From assembly GCA_004794655.1 (NCBI GenBank), contig SMMW01000622.1:5083501-5147500 (forward strand): a DNA stretch of 64,000 nt, in the 5' to 3' direction. Shown here in pieces: positions 31,074 through 44,500 of this stretch. This DNA comes from Marisa cornuarietis (lineage: Eukaryota > Mollusca > Gastropoda > Architaenioglossa > Ampullariidae). A model generated the notes under the pieces. It was not told the origin of the DNA, did not search any database, and saw only the letters and a program-made list of their open reading frames with translations. Made by a program: the position numbers and the translations under genes. The first letter of the stretch is position 1; each line of letters begins with the position of its first letter.

Positions 31074-32482
31074 CAATCTTAAATGTTAGTATTATATACA
31101 CACAAACACAGAGGAATGCAACAGTGTAAAAGGAAGAAACTGAATGAAAGATGCAAGCGACCGAACACATTCACATTTTTCTATACAGTGTATTTTGATC
31201 ACAAAGATTATATTTTTTGTAAAAATTTGTTTTAGTGGAAACAAGAGAGGAAGACAGCTTTTATGTAAAACCATTTCCTCATGTGTCCTAAGACTACCAA
31301 AATGGCTTGAGACTTTTAACCAGGCATATTAATACCAATCTTCGTCTCACCTCCTGGCATTCCTCTATACTGTATAAACACAGTGTTTTATATCAACTCT
31401 ACTCCTGTCTTTGATTTTCTTAATTAATAAGAAGGCTTCAATTATTCTTACTGCGACTGGCATCGCCGCCAATCTTGCCTTCTATTTGTTGACACCTCAT
31501 GCAGGTCAAATCCCATAATATTTTGATTCGATGTAAAATATTGCCTGTTACTGAACTTTCTTTCATTCTTGCATCTGTAGGCAACTAACAACAGCAATCT
31601 TTATTTTTATCCATGATTTTTACTTTTCACATTAATTCTTAAGTAGATCTGTAATGTGGTACAAGTCTATATCTTTACGCAAACGTTTCCACATTAGTAA
31701 GAAGCCATAGTGCGCTAGAGAATTTTTTTATTTATATATATATATCTGCCTGATATTTGTCGTACTATTGGAATCACAGGATGTTAGAAAATGTAGTATT
31801 CCGTTATTTCTCTGCTTACCATAATATATAGCGCCTTTAGTAGCTGTACTTTCTCTCGCCTTTTTCTGCAACGTCTGCTCGACTGTCCCCGCATGATGTC
31901 CATCCACAGACAAAGTAGTTCTATTATTTATTAGCGTTAAATGCTCAAAGAATTTTTCTGCGCATTGGTTACCATCAGTAATTCTTAACATGTTATTATA
32001 GTAATATTAAAATATTATTTATTTCAAATGAATAGTTTTATGTCGCTGATTAGGTCATCACATAACTATACGCCGCAAGTGGGGCTACTTTCAAACAACG
32101 ACAAAAGGCATTGACTAATTTACTGTTAAATTCGCCACAGATTGACAACTCGAGCATTTCAAACTGTTTCTCACAGGAGGATAATTGTGTTTACAATTGA
32201 GGAAACATTTCATAACGATTAGTAAAACTGCATGAGAATTCCGTGCTATCTCTAGAAACGATCCCATCGTGATTACTATAGGGCTGGTCGATTTTCCGAT
32301 TCGACCAGCATTACTACACATGCCTCTGAATTACTTCTTGGCGTAAACAAACGTTTAGGCCATCCTTATGTCACCTGTGAATAAGGTCAACAATTTCTTA
32401 ATTTGTTTTAACAGACTTGTGATGAAACCTGTTTACGTAGGGACATTTTTTAATGGTACATTTCATGATTGTACATGCAATG
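31074..32482. other. intergenic after TLR-E
   Basis: AT-rich, including a short (TA)n near 31734-31745. No clear AATAAA stands near the TLR-E stop. An open minus frame at 31728-31991 has no recognised family. Nothing else seen. Confidence 0.4.
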
Positions 32483-32486
32483 TTAA

Positions 32487-33013
32487 AGACCAACCTGAAT
32501 GGTTTGCGCTTTTTGCAGATATCGGTAGATGTTGGCGATAGAAACATAACCTGTAAATTTCAGCCTCCAAAACCCATTCGTTAATTATCCGCTAGAAAAA
32601 TATGGGATTCGCACCTGCGACCAACGAGCGCCGCTAACGGTGTACTACGTCATGCTAGCGCACCATTCACAACATTGCCAGCAGCCAACACCAGAGAGAG
32701 AGAGAGCGCGCGCGACAGTTCAGATTATTCGGACGCCGAATGTCTGCATTTCTCGTAGTTCTGAAAAACTGCTATCACGAAAAATGCAGACTTTCAACGT
32801 CCGAATAATCCAAACTGTCGCTCATTCTCTCTCTCTCTCTGTTTGGTGTTGACTGCAGGCAATGTTGTGAATGGTGCACTAGCATGACGTAGTACACTGT
32901 TAGCGGCGCTTTGTTGATCGCAGGTGCGAATCGTATGGGTTATGGAGGCTGAAATTTTCTGATTAGGTTTATATCGCCTATATTTACCGATATCTGCAAA
33001 AAATGCAAACCAC
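32487..33013. mobile_element. foldback element, copy 2 (right end truncated)
   Basis: Same family as 9096-9648. TTAA is at 32483-32486, then AGACCAACCTGAATGG, long complementary arms and GA/CT-rich inner arms. The right arm stops after TGCAAACCACTC (about 33013), so the last ~25 bases and the second TTAA are missing. About 527 bp remain. Confidence 0.85.
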
Positions 33014-36000
33014 TCGGAGAGAAAGATAATACGTGTAGTTGTAGAACGTCTGCGCTTGAAAGAGGGCGAGTGGGAATGCTTGAACCACGTCCGTGATTCA
33101 ACCACAGCCCTAAGTTGATTCTACCACTGGCCTCGGTCGAGAGTGCAAGCTAGACTTGCGCAGGTCAACTACATCAAATTATTTTGTTTTATACGTGTGG
33201 CTCCCGGTTAAAATCTAGCCAGTCAAGTAACGCTTATGGTGTTGCATGCACTGAAGTAGTACATTTGTTCCAAAAATATTTGCAACAAACCTCTTTGCAA
33301 GAGCTCAGGCTAATTAATTTTAGCTTATTGTTTTAAGATCATTTTTTTGATTGTGAAGTAGGACATATAGGATGTGCATCTCTTCCACAGAATCTGATAT
33401 ATATATATATAAACTCGACAGACCCTGCAGGAGACAGATGTAGTTTGTCCTTGTGTTTTGAACAAAAGAACGCGAAAATGTCTGGATAAGTGCATGAGCT
33501 AATCCACGCCCATGAGCATCCTTGACAACATTATAATGGATATTAAAAATTCTGCTTAGCATGCCTCCAGTTCTTGCTTTCTAAAAAAAAAAATATATGA
33601 CACTTTCATTACTAATGAAAGCTTTATTATAACTGTTTCTCCATCTGAAGAAATAACACTGTGAAGTTTGTGTGGAAGTATATTGAAATTGTAATCTGCA
33701 AGGACCCATGAAGATTTCTGCAGTATGCTTCTTACAGGTGACAGTATTACTATTCCAGTCCAACTCACATCTACCCTTCCAAAAATAATCATGTGTCCTT
33801 TCTCAGATTTCAACAATACTTATCCACTTGCTGTTCAGGGCACTCAAGAGTCTTAACACTGTTGAAAAAACCTTGAACAAAAGGAAACTAAATGAACATT
33901 TCCACCCTCACTTCTGTATTGTATGTGTTCATATTCTACAGTACTGCAATTATACTGAGCAATAATGGTTGGAGTATGAAGGACATTTCCTATGTAACCC
34001 AATAAATGCAAAATTAAGGTGGTTACTTTTACTTATAAGTAGCAATATACTCTGCAGTACACTACCTAATGGTTCAACCAGATATCAACTAAGCTTTTTG
34101 TGGTAGTTAACAGGAATACACACAACCCATCATAATTGGTGGAAGATTAAACATAAAAAAATCACAGTGATTATGACTGACAGACACTCTAAAGTAATCG
34201 ATTAACGAACAAATGCAGCAACTTAGACACATCAAATACAAAGAAGACAAATATTCTTATGAAGTTTTTCTTAAAAAAATGGGATATGATAGTTAAAATT
34301 TCATAAATGGATACAACAGTCAAAATTCTGAAGATTACTAAAGACTGCTTATTTTTTACAAGGAACTGAATAGGATAGAAAGCTTTTAATTAGACATACA
34401 CAGAATAAGCAGATCACAGATACCACCTCTTCATCTGCAATAACTTCTGTTGATAAAAAACAGCTAATTGTAAAAAAAAGGGCTAAGTATACATAAGTAT
34501 TTCTTTGGTCATTGTATGGAAGACAGAGAACATTAGTAAACAACATTGCATTTGCATCTCGACAAGCACTCCACTCACTATACACAGTATGATCGTCCAC
34601 CACAATGACAGCAAACCCAAGAGTGAAAATATCGATTCTTCACTTTCCCAGTTGCCAAAGTTTTAAAATAAAATACCATATTTCAACAACCATACATATG
34701 CTTTTGAATGCCTGAAACTGCTTTATCTATGGTAAGAAGATATGGCACAGCTTCGGCTTAAAAAAAAAATATTACTATAAAATTGCAACATTTCGTTCAA
34801 AGTAGTTTAAAAAAGCACATGACAAAGTACTGTTTTTTGATTTGATAAAACAAATCACAATTGTTATTTTTGATTCAGTTCTGTGCAAAGGTGGAGAGCT
34901 ACAGCAGTTTTCTAGAGAAATATTTTACACTGCCACAACAAGCAAACTATAGCATCCTTTAGATCAATTAAAAATTAAAAAAAAACCTTCATGCTATTCA
35001 TGAACTAACATAATAGCAAACATCAGATCTAATTTTACAGCAAGATGAACTGGACCTGCAGGCAAGAGCAAGCTTGAAGAGACTTTTACATGACAGACAT
35101 GCTACAACCACATTGGTCACTCTGTTTCATTTGTACAGTCCGGTCTTTGTAAGGGTTGTGCACACAGTAGTCACTATCTTCTAATCATCTGTCCCATCCC
35201 TTAAGTCAGCACTATTAACAGCAGTAGTGGCAGAACAAAAATTACTGTGTAACCCAAGCAATAAACAAGATAGATGAGCTGAGAGAAAAGATTAAAAAAG
35301 AGAAAAAAAAAGAAGAAAGAGAAATTAGCTACGTTACTGAGGGAGAAAAACAACAAACTGTGGTCGTTATGGAATTAAGGTTAGCATGAATTATTAACAC
35401 CAAACGGAATGTTTTCCACACTGAGGAAAAATTACAAGCTATTAAATCATCTGTACAGTATTCACACATATTGTCAGCTGGTATTTCCAGTTGTATATCA
35501 TATTTTATCACTTAGAGAATCACTGTCTAGAATCACACACAATCTAGACACACACACAAAGTAAAGAAAAAAAGGATTTGGTTGCATTATACTGTTTACA
35601 AATTTATATAAGACAAAGACAAATTTGCAATACAAATATTTTTTCTATTTGTACACAAACTAAAAATGTTTTAGACTACTGCCATCTATTTTTTTAGGTT
35701 TAACATTCAGCGTGCACTAAAATATTTCACCTATTTTTGTTGGTTAAGAAAGGCTTCAGTTTTAGAGTTGTACTGTATACTTAATGCGCGGACTTATCTC
35801 TGGGCAGCTTCTAGACAATTTTTTCCAACTTCTAAGATGATGCCAAAGCACAAATTCACTTCTAGTTTAACTATCATCATCAAGAAGAGCAGATGATGCA
35901 AGTTCTCGTGTTGACGGAGGTAAAAAAGTTCAATTTGTATTGTGTGCTGAGTTTTCACTTTATTGGCTCTAAGTCATGAAGCATGGAGGTCAAGGACTTT

Positions 36001-38092
36001 AATCAAAATAAAAAATTCATAAAAAGTAACTAATTAACAAATTTTTCTTTCTTCTTCTTGCGAAGGAATCAGTCAACATAATGCAGGCATGAGGCATTTA
36101 CATAAAATGGATCTCTGGATGATGTGCTCATTTGAATCTTCACACATTTTTATGGGATATACAACACCTACTGCTCGAAACTGTAAGCTGTCTCTGTCTT
36201 GGCTTTCAGTTTGACTTCCACAAAATAGGTACACACTGGAAGCAAGATGGCGATTTACTGGAAGGGGACAAAATTATCAATAATAAATTGTCTCCTCACT
36301 CTTAAATCACAGCTGATGGAGATTTTGACTTAACCAACTCTACAAGAAGCAGAACAGTTAAACTGGATTTAGGAATGGTTTCAGCTACAATGTTGATATG
36401 CGTTTTATGGCATATTTTATGACTGTTCATACAAGATGAAACATAGTGCACATACAAACACATCTATTTCACCACACACACATACACATATATATATTAC
36501 ACAATTATTCAAGTCTATGTCATACAGTTTATAAAAAGATGATTTTAGTTTCCTGGAAATAGCCTTTTCGTAAAAAATAATACATTCTGTAATTACAACC
36601 CGTTTATGTGTGAATTCTACAGAAAATATTTTTCTATTACAAAAAGATCAGTTAAACAGAAGACATCTGCAGATTTACAGAATCTTTAACACAATACCAT
36701 GCACTACCTGGTGTTATTCAACACATACATTCTATGTCCCATGCCCCGTGCTCACATTGCCTGAGAAAATGAACATGAGGTCCAGCAAATGAGCAGGAAA
36801 AGACTGCCAGTAAAGTACTGAACAGTGAATACAAAATGAGCAGACTTGTGTGTCAGCAAGTTGTCTGCTTTTCGTTATGTTAACTCTGCCATCATGGGCC
36901 AACGAACTCAATCCTTCAGTCATTTTTTTTTTTTTTTTGGCTTATGGTGTATTTGGATGGGTGGGTGGTCAAGGGTTTGAAAAACAATTAGGTCAACATT
37001 ACACTTCTGTCTTTCACAACCAAACAGTATCAAATCTTCGGCGATGCTCTACCACATCTTGCAGCATGAAACCCGTCTCGAAGTGATCACAGATCTGCTT
37101 AACAATGTTTTGAAACCTCCAACATCCAAGTCTTCTTTCTCTTTCCCTCTTTTCTGGTCATTGGCTTTGATCACACACTTCTTGCAACTGTATCCACGTA
37201 ACTATCACACATTCAAGTTCAGTTAGCAAAATGCATGGTCTGCACTGGTCACGGGCTGGTAACGCATGAATGTTACTACAGCAGCCAGAATTAAGAGTAC
37301 TTCAAAGTACCTAATTAAACTTCTTCTTTCATAATCATACAAAAAAATAAATACAAAAACTATGTTTCGTCAGGTCCAGTTATTTAGTTGCACAAAACAT
37401 TCAATCATCATCACTTGTAATCAATAGATGCAGGGTGTGTTTGAGGAAAATCAGTTGCAACTGTTGCCTTGTTCTTCTCCCTGAATTTTCTACAACAAAC
37501 TATTAGCTTGCTGCACTGGTCACTGCTTTTCACATCAGAATGTGGACAAAGGAAACGCTTACAAATCCTGTGGATGTGTACAGAAATCTTTCAACTCCAA
37601 ATATATCAGGTGTAGTAGATGCTATGCAAAACCTAAATGAGTGTCAAACTGATTTGTTGTAAACTGTCACTGAAGCTCAAACACTTCCAACAAGAAACAT
37701 GATCAATGTGGCCATCAAGTAATGCCCATGCAACTTCTTTTACCAAGACAGAATCCTAGGGAAAAAAGTGTGTTGCCCCAGATGAAAAAAGCTCTGAGCC
37801 TTCATGAACTAGATGGCAGTGGAATGTCTCCTACAAACAAGCAGTAGACTGTTTGAAAGCAACATTAGTCATATTAGCCTAATGTCTTTCAGTAGTGCAC
37901 AGAAAGCTTTTGTGGAGCCTGCTGCCACCTGGCGATAAGTGGGCTGTGAGCAGCCTGGACATCAAGAGTTGGTCACCACAGGAACAGAGCAGGCCACTGA
38001 TGGGCCCTTGTGAAATGGACACAAACTTGCACATCTACACAAGCTCCTCCAGCTGTGCCTCTCATGTGCATCCCATGCACAAACTATGGCTG
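33014..38092 (-). other. LRP1-like 3' UTR and convergent intergenic DNA
   Basis: About 5 kb of AT-rich sequence without a supported gene. The part nearest 38092 must be the 3' UTR of the LRP1-like gene on the minus strand. Minus-strand AATAAA (TTTATT on +) occurs at 35959-35964 and 33623-33628, so the UTR could be about 2.1 or 4.5 kb long; I cannot choose. Small features are a (TA)n near 33400 and a poly-T of about 18 near 36926. Confidence 0.4.
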
Positions 38093-38590
38093 CTATGCCA
38101 TGGGATATTTCTTCGTCTTAGCGTGTGTCCCCTCATTTGTGCCAAAATAGCGTACTGGTAACCCACTTTCTAGGAGTTCTTGTTCTTCATTTTGTATTGG
38201 AGCCTCCTGAAGCAGTTTCTGTGTGCTGTCACCAGTAGTTGCATACATTTCATAAATAGGATCCCCAAAGTTGGCCGCCTACAGACAAACATTAAAAAAT
38301 GTATCAATAGAGATCCTCCTTCTCACACAAGACCTTAAAAAAGGAAAGCTGAGAAGAAACAAAAAATATCATGACCACTCTCTAAATAATAGCCTCTATT
38401 TTCTTGCCGTCACATCAAATTATACATTAAACCAGAATTTCTTACCGAGTTGCCAGTGTAGATGTCACGAGCCCCCAGTGGTTCCATTTCATCATCATCC
38501 TCATCATCAGGATCTTTACGCATGTAGACAGGATTGCTAACATTGAGCTCTCCTCCTTCCAGCATGCGTTTGTGGTTATACTGGCTCTCC
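38093..38590 (-). other. LRP1: LRP1-like cytoplasmic tail (2 exons)
   Basis: Exons 38590-38446 and 38278-38093 encode the tail after RRKKR. The first holds NVSNPVYM, an NPxY endocytosis/adaptor motif, followed by an acidic run ([14 protein letters not shown]). The second begins [12 protein letters not shown], at the place of the distal NPxY motif of vertebrate LRP1, but with Asp for Asn. LLQEA and ELLES are possible dileucine signals. The protein ends KYPMA and a TAG stop. Confidence 0.88.
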
Positions 38591-41500
38591 CTGAACATAA
38601 AGTGGTTGAAAGGGTATATGCATAAACTTTAAGCCAAGTTTCAGCAGCACCACCATCATAATAATTCAGGGATAACAGAAAACTAAAACAAAAAGGTTGG
38701 TAAGTGGTATTCTGCTTTTTAGCCATGATGAGGCCACTAAAACTGGGTATCTGTTGCAGTGAAGTTCTAGCTCTACAGAAACTCTTTGGTTTTCACAGAC
38801 CACTTCATACTCACCTCTTCTTGCGCCTCAACACGATGAAGATAATAAGCAATACAATAACTGCCACAGCAGCAGCCAGTGGTATTCCAACCAACAGTCC
38901 CTCTATAATTCAGGGAAAAAAACATTATATTTAATATGGCATTCAATAACTGTGAAACAGTAGTCAACTCTGCATGCTGAAAAAGAGAAATTATCTTTTG
39001 TACAGCGCTATACACATTGAATTTAGTCTCTCTCCCCAAACTCAAATCAGTGTGGCTTTGGTGTTAGAAACTAAAGAACATTTTAATCTGTCTTACCTAT
39101 TCCTGAAGGGCTTGATGTGGCAGTCTGAAAAGACTCACAGTAGTGACCGCTGTAACCATCTTTACACCTTAAAGATGAAAGAAACAAACATTAATTATAA
39201 TTCTTCATGTATAAAATAACCTCCTAAACTTGTTTTCATCTTACAGTCAAATCAAGATAATAGTGCAAAACTCAAAAACTTCAAGGTCAAGGTCAGTCTC
39301 TAAGTCATACATATCTATGTTCCTGAAATAAGCCCCAAACATGGTGAATCACTTATAGTTTGCTGCCCCAATAATACATCTTTTACTTTCAAAGATACAA
39401 AATGACGTTCCATTTTTGCAATTCTTATTTAACCAACAGCCTTGAGAGAGAATCATGACATAAGATTCTCACCTGCAGGATGTGATGCTCTCTGTGCTGT
39501 CATTCCAACACATTCCTCCTGGCTCACACTTACACTTATCACAATTGTCTCCTGTATGAAATTCATCGCACCAGCACCTGGCTTTCTGGGTGTCATGATC
39601 TGTGATCATATACATACTTTTCATGGAATTAAATACTGACACCTTGAGTAAAATCCTGCTGTCAAATGTTTCACTACGAGACATCAACATATGTTAGAAA
39701 CCAAGGTGCCTCCACTCCTTGAAGTAAACTTAGTTCTGCTTGAACAATTGTTACTTTATACCTTCAGATTTCTGTAACTTTGATTGCTGGGCTTCACCTG
39801 TTTGTGTATAATTTGCAAACAGAAATCATAAAGCCATGTGTTATGCAGCCACACAATCTTCAACAGACTACTCACCAATGCTGCAGACAGCCTTATTATG
39901 GCAAAACCCGATGCACATATTGTTGCAGTCTCTCGCAGTGTATGATGGAGGACAGTCACAGTCACATTCTGTTTTCAAAATATTATAGTATGTACTGACA
40001 CAGTTGGCAGAGTAAGAAAAAATAGTCTAATAAACACAAGATTCTGTGCAGTTTAATCATCATACATTGTGCCCTGTTACAATGGAACGTCTGTGCAAAC
40101 TTTTTATGTCTATAACCAAGTGGTCTATTTATGTGACATTCAGCTGACATACTTGTTGCCTGATCACGATCAATTAAGAATTCCTCATATGCACAAAAAC
40201 CAGTAGGTAAACCAATCTAAACACTGGCACAACTCACCTGGCTGCCGAAAGATATTAACAGAAGTGTTTCCCTCCTGGCAAGACTTTGCACAGGTAACAA
40301 ATCGACAGTTGGTGGCAGGATCAAAGTCATCTAGGCACTTACACTTCTTCTGCCATCCTTCCTGTACACACTTTCCTCCATTGGCACAATGATGGTCAAC
40401 ACACTTCTCACAAGTGTCACCTATGCATTGTGAAGAAAATATATTAACAAGGGGACATACCAAATTATAATTTAAAATCAAGTTTGACAGTTGGAAAAAA
40501 GCTTCAATGTGATGAAGCACAGAAGTAAATTAGTAACTAAAATATATTAACAAGTTCATAAAGGATTAATCAATATATATTCCTAGCCTGCTTTCTGCTA
40601 AAGATATCTAAAAATTACTCAAAACAGCCTTTAAGTATCATTAAGGATGAATAAAGTTTAAAGTACTGTACTTGAAATATATCTAAAGACAATCTACTTA
40701 TTGCTGTAGAGAATATCGAAATTTTAAGTGATAAGCTTTGTGTGTTTTTCTCCAATTCTACCCCATAACAATCATGGTTTTTAGATTTCCAGGATAACTA
40801 TTAGATACAGCATCTAAGCACCCATTCAAACATAGTTATATTAGGTACCTTGCTTGTTTCTGAATATATTTGGAATAATAACCTCGTAATTTCACTCCAC
40901 CTCATCAGCACTTCATTTGCTCTACTTAAAGATTTCTACTTACCAAAGAAACCAGGTCGGCACTCGCAGCTGAAGCCATATGGTTTTGCAAAGCATGTAC
41001 CACCATTCAGACAGGGATCTTGACTGCACAAAATGCGACTTATCTCACAGCGTTCTCCTTGAAAATTTGGTGGGCAGCTGCAACCATTTAGAAATTCAGC
41101 AGTCCGATATTAATGATAGGTGAGAATGCTATAACATGCACCATAAAGAGTCTGCAAGCAGACCATCATCTTCACCCACTTTCCCCATACACGTTTGAAG
41201 CCCTTTATCTCACTTCTGAAACGAAATATTTTGTTGGAGACCACATGGAACTGGATAGTGGTGATGACGGAATAGTGCACAATCAAATGCTATAGGTGCC
41301 AAGCAGTAAAACAGGATAATAATGAATGCCAAGTAGTCATGAGCTTCAAACAAAAGTGGACCACTTGGAAAATACATAAAATATGCAAACATACCAGTCC
41401 AGGCATAGATCTGCTTTCTGTGTCCCTCACCTGCACTTTGATACTCCAAGCTTTTCAAAACAAGTGCCATTGTTCATACAATGATCAGGAGGGCACGGCT

Positions 41501-44500
41501 TTTGGAAGGAGCAGCGCTTGCCATCAATGACAGCTCCATCTGGACACAAGCAAGATGTGTGACCATCTGGAAGGTTGAAGCACACTTGTGTCTCCTTGCA
41601 CGCTGACTTATCACAGGCGCTGTCCACTGAAAATTAAAACCCACTGCTTTGTGATATGTGAAAGAAATGCGATTTCTTCAGGCTTACAATGAACCTGATG
41701 ACCAATTGTTACTAGTAATGCTGGAGTATCACCAGTTAAACACTGCATCTGCACAAGGAATTATCAACAGTACATGTAGTCTGATAACAGGAGTTATTGT
41801 GCTGTTGCATTAGTGAACAAGCATCCACCTTGTATTTCATCATGACATCAACTTAAACACCTGAAATAATTTTTTAAAATCTTAAGCAGGCTCTTACACA
41901 CCTGTATCATGTTATGCAATTAAAATGTTGCATCTACTGAATTAAGCAGCTGTAGAAGACTCAGCTATAAACACAAAAGCTGTCTTACCTTTTTTTTGCT
42001 TCAAGGGATGGGCCACAACAATGTCATGGGTATGATCACGCAAATACATCTTTGAATGGTTTCGACCAAGAAATTTGTCAAGCTCTAAGACAATGCTTCC
42101 ATCACTACCAGATACCAGAACAAACACTGAGTTCTCAAACACGTCCAGTGCCAGTGGTGGTTCTGAAGCTGAAAAATTATATAAACCAGAACTGTATGTA
42201 CAAGCCCATTCTGATATCTATTTTAAATAGATTAAATGGACCATATTATGAAACAGTCTGTTAAAAATGTTAATCTGAATTATAATAAATTAATAAATTT
42301 TTAGAATAATGAACTGTAATTTACAATTTACAAGTGAATGCTTTTTTAAAAAAATATTTCAGCTTGGAGTAATCGATCTGCTAAACTGGTAAATTCATGT
42401 GAATATTTCTGCATAATTATGTAAAGTTGCAGTCACCACCTAATGATATCACTGCTTTTATGGAGTACAGATCTGAACCACAAGGATGAAATCTTGAACT
42501 GTGAAAAAGCAACACAAAGCTGAATGGACAAATCTGAGCTTCCACTGTCCTGTCACTTCCCTTTTTCGTGTGGTACTCGTTTTGTGACATGCATTGACAG
42601 AAATCGCTTCATAGGTGCGCTAAATCACAGACTGCAACAAAACCTCACAGTCTCATGTATCTGCCATATGCTGTGTTGTGTATACAGCCTCAGTCTCTCA
42701 CCAGGGAACTTGTGCACCACGTGCCGATCCTTGCCAAGCATGGACACTGTTTCTAAAGTGTATTTCTTGATGTCCACCCAGTAGAGACGGCTGTTTGCTG
42801 AGTCTAATGCCAGGTCAATAGGCCAGTAGATGTCCTTCTCCACAAGCGTCACACGACCAGAGCCATCTAGGTTGGAACAGCTGATGCTGGCAAACAGTCC
42901 TCTGTCTGTCCAGCATAGCTTACTGCAGTCAACAGAATAGTAAGTTAGGGAGGAAAATGAGAGCCTTTCTTAATAATAACTGTACAAATTTAAATAAAAG
43001 ACTATACAGACTAATTATCCTATTAAGAAAAAAAAGGGTTGGGTGTTAGAAGAATCTTCCTCTCCTTTGCTAAAATGTTTATTCCAAAGATTAAAGACTG
43101 AAGATGAAGACAAAAACAAAAAAATCGAGACTCTCTGGCCATAGGGTTTTTTAAGTGATCTGAAAGCTTAGACTGCTACAGCTACTGCCCTGCTGTACTC
43201 ACCTTGCAGCAGCATCAACAACTAATGCTGGTGGACTATGCAGCTGTGTGTGATTTACCACCACCTTGCTGCGTATCCCAGTGTATTCAGCCACTCGAAT
43301 TACACGCTGGGTAGCATCGATCCAATACAGACGCCTGGAGATCCAGTCAACACTCAGACCTCGAATCTCATTTGTGCTGTTGTAGATCTGTAATCAGAAT
43401 AGTAATAATAACTGCTTCAAAAGCACGCATTTCTAAAGACTGAAAAATATCTATGATACACAGTACAGAAGCATAACAATTGGTTAAAAAAAACTGTCAG
43501 CTCCAACATTGTTCAGAGTAAACAGTGAAGCTGAAATGAGAACAAAACACTCATTTAAGACTGAATAATATCTGAAGATTAAACAAGTTAATATTTTCTC
43601 CAAACAACATTTCCAGTGAAGAGAGTGATAAGAACTTTTAAAGAACCACAAATAACACAACAGATCTCAACAGTCATTGTTTTCTATTTGTAGGAAAATA
43701 CAATATTATTTCAGAGGTAAAAGTCAAAGACATTATTTTACCTCTGAGCAGATGACACTGGGCAATTTTGTTTTTAAAGTGAGCACGAGTTTTGTGTGTA
43801 TGTAACAGTTCACAGCCAAGTCAGATAGTGAAGTAGTCATGAATAGGCTCTAATAAGCTGTTTATAGAACTATGTCAACATCTAGGAGGAGGTAATCACT
43901 TTTATTTGTATTTCAATGATACTGAGTCCCTAGAGATAGTGTCGCTGAATTTGTGATATTCCCTCATGACTTCAGGATTACAGTCCATAAACTCACATTA
44001 GTAAGAGAACTTCCTATTCTTTTGGCTCATATGCCAAGAGAATTGTACAAATAATTTCCTTTGTGCTTTGGATATGTGGCAAAGTTGTAAGAGGCTTTTT
44101 TGAAATGTTATGCATGTAATGTTTTGATGATTACTTTTGAGAGCTAAATGAGGGTTAATTATTTTTGGAAGAAAGTTACTTGGCATATAAATGCAAATCT
44201 AAACAGGGCCTGCACTGACAGATTAGTTGTCTTTTGTCTGTTAGAAAGAATGTGTCCGGCTTCATGCGCAAGTGAAGTGTATTGTGCATGAGTGCAATGA
44301 CACTTCCCAATGGTACTAAATTTAAAACTGTGCAGTGGTCCTGTTTCAATCAGCAATATTTACCAATAAACACAGTGGGCAAGCATGAAGATTACATAGG
44401 ATCAAACTAAAGGCCTGCTTTGTCTATATATACTATATATACTTAAAACCTCAAGTGTTCCTTTACAACAGAAAGAAACAGCACTAGTTGCTAAGCACAC

